Origin: Clostridia bacterium
GTDB lineage: Bacteria; Bacillota_A; Clostridia; Christensenellales; Aristaeellaceae
DNA length: 10,749 nt
Assembly: GCA_017938645.1 (NCBI GenBank)
Contig: JAGBBE010000130.1
Coordinates: 1 to 10,749, forward strand
Reading direction: 5' to 3'
Part shown: positions 6,107-10,749 of the stretch, piece after piece
How the letters are laid out: each line of letters starts with the position of its first letter
How positions within the stretch are numbered: the stretch's first letter is position 1
The notes under the pieces: generated by a model
Databases searched by the model: none
What the model was told of the DNA's origin: nothing
Seen by the model: only the letters and a program-made list of their open reading frames with translations
Translations under genes and position numbers: made by a program

Positions 6107-7360
6107 ATGAAGAAATTCCTGGCGTTCCTTCTGACCCTGATGATGCTGATTTCCGGCATGAGCTTTGCTCTGGCCGAGGATATCACTCTGGACGTCATCA
6201 TTGCTCAGTACGGCCCCAACACCAATGACTGGTTCCTGGGCACCGGCATGAACGGCACCAACTTTGTTGACAAGTTCGAAGCCGAGAACCCCGGCGTAAA
6301 GCTGAACCTGGAAGTTGTGTCCTGGAACGACATCTCCACCGTCGTCTCCACCCGCATCTCCAACGGCACTCAGCCTGACATCCTCAACATCGACCTGTTC
6401 GCCAACTACGCCAATGAAGGCCTGCTGCTGCCCGTCAGCGACTACTGCCCCGAAGAGCTGTTTGCGGACTTCTTCCCCTCCTTCATTGAGGAATCCGTGA
6501 TCGACGGCACTGTGTGGGCCGTACCGGATCTGGCTTCTGCCCGTGCCATGTTCTACAATGTGGACATGTTCGAAGAAGTGGGCATCGAAGTGCCCGAGAC
6601 CTGGGCTGAGCTGGAAGATGCCTGCGTCGCCATCAAGGACTTCTACGGCGACGAAGTTTACCCCTTCGGCATGGATATGACCACTGACGAAGGTCAGGCC
6701 AACTTCGCTTACTTCACCTGGGGCAACAACGGCGGCTTCACCGACGCTGAAGGCAATTGGGCTGTGAACACCCCCGCCAACGTCGAAGCCATCGAGTTTG
6801 CCGTGAGCATGGTCAACAACGGCTACACCAACCCCAACCCCGCCACTCAGACCCGCTACGATCTGCAGGATATGTTCGGCGCTGGCAAGCTGGCCATGGT
6901 TATCGCTCCCAACCAGCTGCCCACCTACCTGGCTGACAAGGGCTACACCATCAACTTCGCCACCGCTGGTCTGCCCCACAACGAAGGCGCTACCGGTTCC
7001 TCCGTTGGCGTTATGGACCGCATCATGGCCTTCAAGGATGATTCCTTCGCTGATCAGGCTGCCCGCAACGAAGCCATCGGCAAGTTCCTCACCTTCTTCT
7101 ACAACCCCGAGAACTACGTGGGCTGGGTCTCCATGGAAGGCTTCCTGCCCGCTGTCAACTCCGCTGTTGGCGCTCTGATCGAGTCTGACGCCTCCTTTGG
7201 CGCTTGGCTGGATGTTCTGAACACCTCTCGCTTCTACCCCGCCGCCACCGCTGGCTGGGATGATGTGAAGACCGGCGTTATCAACGTTGAGCAGAACGCT
7301 CTCACCGGCGGCAACGTTCAGGAACTGCTGGATGCTCTGCAGGCTGAACTGACCAAGTAA
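6107..7360 (+). CDS. Extracellular sugar-binding protein of an ABC importer
   Basis: 417-residue family-1 solute-binding protein (MalE/MsmE type) that captures an oligosaccharide and hands it to the two permeases downstream. Residues 1-23 are a Sec signal peptide, two lysines then a hydrophobic core ending ALA, with likely cleavage before Glu24. There is no lipobox cysteine, so it is not an obvious lipoprotein. Family features include IDGTVWAVPDLASARAMFYN followed by PETWAELEDACVAIKD near 140-190, and a Trp- and Gly-rich C-terminal half. The start is ATG 6107 with AAGGAGG about 9 nt upstream; an upstream in-frame ATG at 5945 would place the promoter inside the gene. Codons are strongly biased to C- and G-ending forms (GGC, AAC, CTG), indicating high expression. 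The following hairpin (7376-7407) probably keeps its mRNA in excess over the permeases. The kinase downstream suggests an N-acetylhexosamine-containing sugar. Confidence 0.93.
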   Translation: MKKFLAFLLTLMMLISGMSFALAEDITLDVIIAQYGPNTNDWFLGTGMNGTNFVDKFEAENPGVKLNLEVVSWNDISTVVSTRISNGTQPDILNIDLFANYANEGLLLPVSDYCPEELFADFFPSFIEESVIDGTVWAVPDLASARAMFYNVDMFEEVGIEVPETWAELEDACVAIKDFYGDEVYPFGMDMTTDEGQANFAYFTWGNNGGFTDAEGNWAVNTPANVEAIEFAVSMVNNGYTNPNPATQTRYDLQDMFGAGKLAMVIAPNQLPTYLADKGYTINFATAGLPHNEGATGSSVGVMDRIMAFKDDSFADQAARNEAIGKFLTFFYNPENYVGWVSMEGFLPAVNSAVGALIESDASFGAWLDVLNTSRFYPAATAGWDDVKTGVINVEQNALTGGNVQELLDALQAELTK

Positions 7361-7375
7361 GATTCTGCATCCTTC

Positions 7376-7407
7376 AAGGGGCCGGCCCTGTGGCCGGTCC
7401 CTTCTTT
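7376..7407 (+). terminator. GC-rich hairpin after the binding-protein gene, likely leaky terminator
   Basis: AAGGGGCCGGCC (7376-7387) pairs with GGCCGGTCCCTT (7392-7403) over 12 bp with one G-U pair and a 4-nt loop; a short T-rich stretch (CTTT) follows. It lies between the binding-protein stop and the first permease. Such hairpins stabilise the upstream message and reduce read-through, giving more binding protein than permease. Confidence 0.7.
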
Positions 7408-7444
7408 CCGATTTTACACAGTACTCCGAAAGGAGCATTTGCAC

Positions 7445-8332
7445 ATGAATAACATCCTTGTTCGCCATAAGTGGGAGCCTTATGTATGGCTGCTTCCCAG
7501 CATTCTTCTGATGGCGATTTTTGTTATTTTCCCCATTGCTATCGTTTTCCGCATCGCTTTCAGCGAAGTATCCCGCGCTGGTATCATTGGCGGCTTTACA
7601 GGTTTTGATAACTTCGTGCAGGCCATCCAGAATCCCGTTTTCCCGACCGTCATGGGCAACACCATTATCTGGGTTCTGTCTGTGGTTGGCCTTTCCACGC
7701 TGCTGGGTTTTGTGATCGCCATGATCATGAATCAGCCCTTCCACGGCCGCAAGCTGGCCCGCTCCATTCTGGTTTTCCCGTGGGCCGCCTCTCTGGTCAT
7801 TCAGGCTTCTGTCTGGAATTATATTATCAAGTTTGAATACGGCAATCTGAACAACGTGCTGCTTAATCTGGGCATCATCAGGGACGCGATCAATTGGCGT
7901 GCCACCTACCAGATCGAGTTCATGTGGGAATGTGCCGTGGGTATCATTGTAACCATTCCGTTCGTCACCTTTTGCGTGCTCAGCGGTCTGCAGTCCATCG
8001 ACGCTGCCTACTATGAGGCTGCTACTGTGGATGGCGCCGGTTTCTGGCACAAGCTTCGTGCTATCACCATTCCGCTGGTGAAGCCCTCTCTGACGGTGAG
8101 TACGGTGCTTAATATTATTTACGTTTTTAACTCCTTCCCCATCGTCTACACCATCACCAAGGGCGCGCCCGCACATAAGACCGATACGCTGGTTACCTAT
8201 CTGTATATGCTGGCGTTCTACGAACAGGAGAAGGGCCCGGCTACAGCGTTGAGCGTGATTGGCTTCGTCATTCTGTGCATTGCCGCAGGCACTTACATGG
8301 TTATCACCATGCGGAAGGAGGAGGAACTATGA
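7445..8332 (+). CDS. Sugar ABC transporter permease, MalF/UgpA type
   Basis: 295-residue inner-membrane subunit of a type I sugar importer. Six membrane segments are seen at about 13-36, 72-96, 106-127, 160-182, 215-235 and 267-288. The cytoplasmic EAA loop EAATVDGAGFWHKLRAITIP at 191-210 is the docking site for the ATPase. Length is normal for the family. ATG 7445 is chosen because AGGAG lies about 9 nt upstream; a TTG 6 bp earlier is too close to it. It is separated from the binding-protein gene by a hairpin and overlaps the next permease by 4 bp (ATGA), so the two permeases are translationally coupled in equal amounts. Confidence 0.95.
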   Translation: MNNILVRHKWEPYVWLLPSILLMAIFVIFPIAIVFRIAFSEVSRAGIIGGFTGFDNFVQAIQNPVFPTVMGNTIIWVLSVVGLSTLLGFVIAMIMNQPFHGRKLARSILVFPWAASLVIQASVWNYIIKFEYGNLNNVLLNLGIIRDAINWRATYQIEFMWECAVGIIVTIPFVTFCVLSGLQSIDAAYYEAATVDGAGFWHKLRAITIPLVKPSLTVSTVLNIIYVFNSFPIVYTITKGAPAHKTDTLVTYLYMLAFYEQEKGPATALSVIGFVILCIAAGTYMVITMRKEEEL

Positions 8333-9909
8333 AAAATATCGCTCCTCTGAAAAAGAACCGCATTGCGCTGATTGTTTGCGCCATAGCCACTGTCCTTGCG
8401 CTGGTGATATTCTGCCTGCCCGTACATGAATTCACCACGGCGGTGTTCAGCAAAAAATCCGGCAACACCTTTGTAGGCGACGAACGCTATGTGCAAGCCC
8501 GCGCTGAGGTGGAGGCCGCCGCTGCCGAATTTGAAAGCGCTGAAATCCGCGAAACAGTCACCGAGCGCGTCAACTCCAAGGGCAAAACCACCTCTATGGT
8601 ATCATTTGAAGTGGTGACTACGCAGAAGCTTAATGCGTGGCAAATGATGGGCTTCGGCTTTGTCAGCTCCCGCGTGCTGATCGTCATGGCCGTGTGCATT
8701 GTTCTTGCGGCTGTGCTTGCTGCACTGAGCCTGCCCGGCGCGCTGAAGACGGACCACCGCCGTCTTTCCAAAAAGAACCGGCTTCTTCGTAAGGCTGCTT
8801 GCTGGATGTGCCTGATTGCTCTGGTACTCACTCCCGTGTTTGCCATGACTGCAAATCTTGATTTTTCCCGCAAGGTGGATTTGATTGCGGGCGGTTTTGA
8901 GATGGATCAGGCGGATGTGCATCTCAGCCGTCTGGATGCGTTGCTGTTCAACGGCACGGGCGGCGAGGAACTTCTCTCCCTCATCAAGGGTGTAATCAAC
9001 CACCTGCCCAGCTCCTTCTGGCTGCTGATTCCTGTGCTGTTTATCGGCCTGCTGGGGTATGTGGTGCTTTCGTTTGGTGAGCTTGGGCATGTACTCAGCC
9101 GAGGCTTCCTGTATTTCTTTGTCGTCGTGCTGTGCATCTTCATCCTCTATCCGTTCTATGTGATGCTCATCACCGGTTTCCGCAGCAATACAGAAACCAC
9201 GGATATGCATTTCCTGCATATGCTGCCTACCAAGTGGGTGTGGTCTAACATTCCGGATATCATCAGCCGCAATGTGCTCACCTACCTGTTCAACTCCATC
9301 CTGCTCTCAACTGGTGCAACGCTGATCGCCATGCTGTGCGGCATTCCGGCGGCATATGCTATGGCGCGTATGAACTTCAAGGGAAAGAAGGCTTTCCTTG
9401 GTTTCGTCATCATGAGTCAGATGTTCTCCCCTGTCGTTTTGCTGGTTGGTATCTCCACGCTGATGAACACCATCCGACTTAATGACAGCATCATCGGCCT
9501 TATGCTGATCAACGCAGCCTTCAATCAAGCGTTCGCCATCTGGCTGCTTCGCGGCACCTTTGTATCCATCTCTTCTGAGATGGAGCAGGCTGCGTGCATC
9601 GACGGCTGCAACAGTGTAACTGCGCTTATCCGCATTCTGCTGCCCATGGCTGCGCCCGGTATTGTGACCACGTTAATCTTCGTGTTCATCAACGCATGGA
9701 ATGAATACACCATCTCCACCGTGCTCATTTCCACCCCGGCCTTCAAGCCCATTACAGTCGGTATTACGCAGTTCAGCTCTTTCAACATGATTGAGTGGCA
9801 TTACCTGTTTGCTGCTGCACTTCTGGCGACCATCCCGGTTGTTATCCTGTTCATGTGCATTGAAAAGCATCTTGTGTCCGGTTTGACTTCCGGCGGTGTG
9901 AAAGGATAA
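8329..9909 (+). CDS. Sugar ABC transporter permease, MalG type, with a long N-terminal membrane extension
   Basis: 526 residues, nearly twice the usual 270-290. The canonical six-segment core covers about 260-526, with the EAA loop EQAACIDGCNSVTALIRILLPMAAPG at 419-444. The extra N-terminal 255 residues contain four further membrane segments (about 11-31, 113-135, 158-175 and 229-249). They also hold two predicted extracellular parts, about 32-112 (charged, helical, Ala/Glu-rich) and about 176-228. A basic cytoplasmic loop at 140-156 fits the positive-inside rule. The start is ATG 8329, overlapping the stop of the first permease, with GGAGGAG just upstream. No stop or frameshift lies between the two halves, so this is one continuous protein. 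The extension may help dock the secreted binding protein, as MalF extracellular loops do in enteric bacteria; that is inference. Confidence 0.93.
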   Translation: MKNIAPLKKNRIALIVCAIATVLALVIFCLPVHEFTTAVFSKKSGNTFVGDERYVQARAEVEAAAAEFESAEIRETVTERVNSKGKTTSMVSFEVVTTQKLNAWQMMGFGFVSSRVLIVMAVCIVLAAVLAALSLPGALKTDHRRLSKKNRLLRKAACWMCLIALVLTPVFAMTANLDFSRKVDLIAGGFEMDQADVHLSRLDALLFNGTGGEELLSLIKGVINHLPSSFWLLIPVLFIGLLGYVVLSFGELGHVLSRGFLYFFVVVLCIFILYPFYVMLITGFRSNTETTDMHFLHMLPTKWVWSNIPDIISRNVLTYLFNSILLSTGATLIAMLCGIPAAYAMARMNFKGKKAFLGFVIMSQMFSPVVLLVGISTLMNTIRLNDSIIGLMLINAAFNQAFAIWLLRGTFVSISSEMEQAACIDGCNSVTALIRILLPMAAPGIVTTLIFVFINAWNEYTISTVLISTPAFKPITVGITQFSSFNMIEWHYLFAAALLATIPVVILFMCIEKHLVSGLTSGGVKG

Positions 9910-9912
9910 ACA

Positions 9913-10749
9913 ATGGAGCATATCTACAAACACTTTCAGCTTGACGGTCTTCCCATCAGCTGCGCCCGCTACGGCAGCGGCCACATCAACGAAACCTACC
10001 TGCTGGTCACCAGCCGTCCGCACCTGTATATTCTGCAAAAGCTGAATCCACGTGTGTTTGGCAATCTGACCGGATTGATGAACAACGTCATTGCCGTGAC
10101 GGAGCACCTGCGCAAGAAGGATCCCGATCCGCGTCACTCGCTGATACTGGTGCCCACAGCGGATGGCAAGCCTTATCTGATGACGGACAACGGCGAGTGC
10201 TGGCGTCTGTATGAATTCGTTCTGAACAGCCTGTGTATGGATAAGTCTGAAACCAGCGAGGATTTCCGTCAGAGCGGCGTGGCCTTCGGCCAGTTCCAGA
10301 ACCAGCTTGCGGATTTCCCGGCTGAAACGCTGGTGGAAACCATTCCCCACTTCCATGACACTCCTGATCGCTATCGTCTCTTCCGTGAGGCTATCGCTGC
10401 TGACAAGGCGGGCAGGCTCAAGGATGTGAAGGCAGATGTAGATGCCTATCTCGCTCATGAAGAGGAAGCCGCCACACTCATCAACCTGCTGAATGCCGGC
10501 GAGCTGCCCCTGCGTGTTACTCACAACGACACCAAGCTCAACAATGTCATGCTGGATCTGTCCACTCGTCAGCCGCTGTGCGTGATCGACCTGGACACGG
10601 TGATGCCCGGTCTGGCTGCCAATGACTTTGGCGATTCCATCCGTTTCGGCGCTTCCACCGCTGCCGAGGATGAAAAGGATCTGAGCAAGGTAACCATGTC
10701 GCTGGATCTGTTCCGCATTTACGCTGAGGGCTTCCTTTCCGCCTGCGGA
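9913..10749 (+). CDS. nahK: N-acetylhexosamine 1-kinase, C-terminus beyond the window
   Basis: First 279 residues of an aminoglycoside-phosphotransferase-fold kinase very similar to NahK/LnpB of Bifidobacterium longum, which phosphorylates GlcNAc and GalNAc at C1 using ATP. Family blocks present are GSGHINETYLL (21-31), LYILQKLN (38-45), the catalytic loop RVTHNDTKLNN at 201-211 with Asp206 as probable base, the metal-binding segment VIDLDTVMPG at 224-233, and DFGDSIRFGAS at 238-248. The known enzyme is about 360 residues, so roughly 80 remain past the edge. ATG 9913 lies 3 nt after the permease stop with an AAAGG ribosome-binding site inside the end of that gene, so it is clearly in the operon. 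In bifidobacteria the same transporter-kinase grouping belongs to the lacto-N-biose/galacto-N-biose pathway, with a phosphorylase (LnpA), uridylyltransferase and epimerase. Substrate identity is inferred by homology from memory. Confidence 0.88.
   Translation, partial: MEHIYKHFQLDGLPISCARYGSGHINETYLLVTSRPHLYILQKLNPRVFGNLTGLMNNVIAVTEHLRKKDPDPRHSLILVPTADGKPYLMTDNGECWRLYEFVLNSLCMDKSETSEDFRQSGVAFGQFQNQLADFPAETLVETIPHFHDTPDRYRLFREAIAADKAGRLKDVKADVDAYLAHEEEAATLINLLNAGELPLRVTHNDTKLNNVMLDLSTRQPLCVIDLDTVMPGLAANDFGDSIRFGASTAAEDEKDLSKVTMSLDLFRIYAEGFLSACG

Noticed and set aside
6098..8176. 692-codon open frame on the minus strand opposite the binding protein and first permease
   Set aside because: It mirrors genes with strong C/G-ending codon bias, which removes stops on the opposite strand. 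The product is rich in Gly, His, Val and Asp with no domain, and it has no suitable promoter or ribosome-binding site context.
8275..8328. Upstream ATG adding 18 residues to the second permease
   Set aside because: The added residues are His/Arg-rich out-of-frame coding of the first permease. The ATG at 8329 has a strong ribosome-binding site and the usual ATGA overlap.
1..10749. tRNA, rRNA, riboswitch or insertion sequence
   Set aside because: No cloverleaf, rRNA-like or riboswitch-like conserved stretch and no transposase or terminal inverted repeats were noticed. This was by eye only, so a small RNA could be missed.

Overview
The window looks like chromosomal DNA of an anaerobic, gut-type member of the Bacillota (Clostridia), with the end of an integrated conjugative-type element next to a host sugar-uptake operon. 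The reasons are strong GGAGG ribosome-binding sites, several TTG/GTG starts, a class B sortase, a DUF6017-type replication initiator with ParA/ParB, and an MsmE/MalF/MalG-type importer. The species cannot be named from the sequence alone.

Left part (1-3506, all on the minus strand, reading right to left): parA, parB, a replication-initiator-like gene and a class B sortase that runs off the left edge. parA and parB overlap and the other gaps are short, so this reads as one operon. It is the maintenance module usually seen in clostridial integrative and conjugative elements or large plasmids. The initiator gene is split into two frames at a run of seven A's. parB contains a 27-bp palindrome.

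Middle part (3507-5472): a visibly more AT-rich cargo segment. On the minus strand, a small XRE/Cro-type regulator overlaps or abuts an N6-adenine DNA methyltransferase, which stops at 168 residues just after its NPPY motif, directly at the parA ribosome-binding site. Divergently, on the plus strand, lies a 343-residue intracellular protein with a helical N-terminal region and a complete trypsin-like protease domain. The group resembles a phage-defence or restriction remnant and is the best candidate for something undescribed.

Boundary (5473-6106): no convincing gene. It holds three hairpins, two of them good plus-strand terminators, short repeats, and finally a strong SigA-type promoter.

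Right part (6107-10749, plus strand): an operon of a secreted solute-binding protein, two permeases (the second with an unusual extension of about 255 residues and four extra membrane segments) and the first 279 codons of an N-acetylhexosamine 1-kinase (NahK/LnpB) homologue. Together they suggest import of an N-acetylhexosamine-containing sugar, such as galacto-N-biose or lacto-N-biose from mucin or milk glycans, and phosphorylation of the released GlcNAc/GalNAc. No ATPase gene is present here, so a shared MsmK/MalK-type ATPase encoded elsewhere is probably used.
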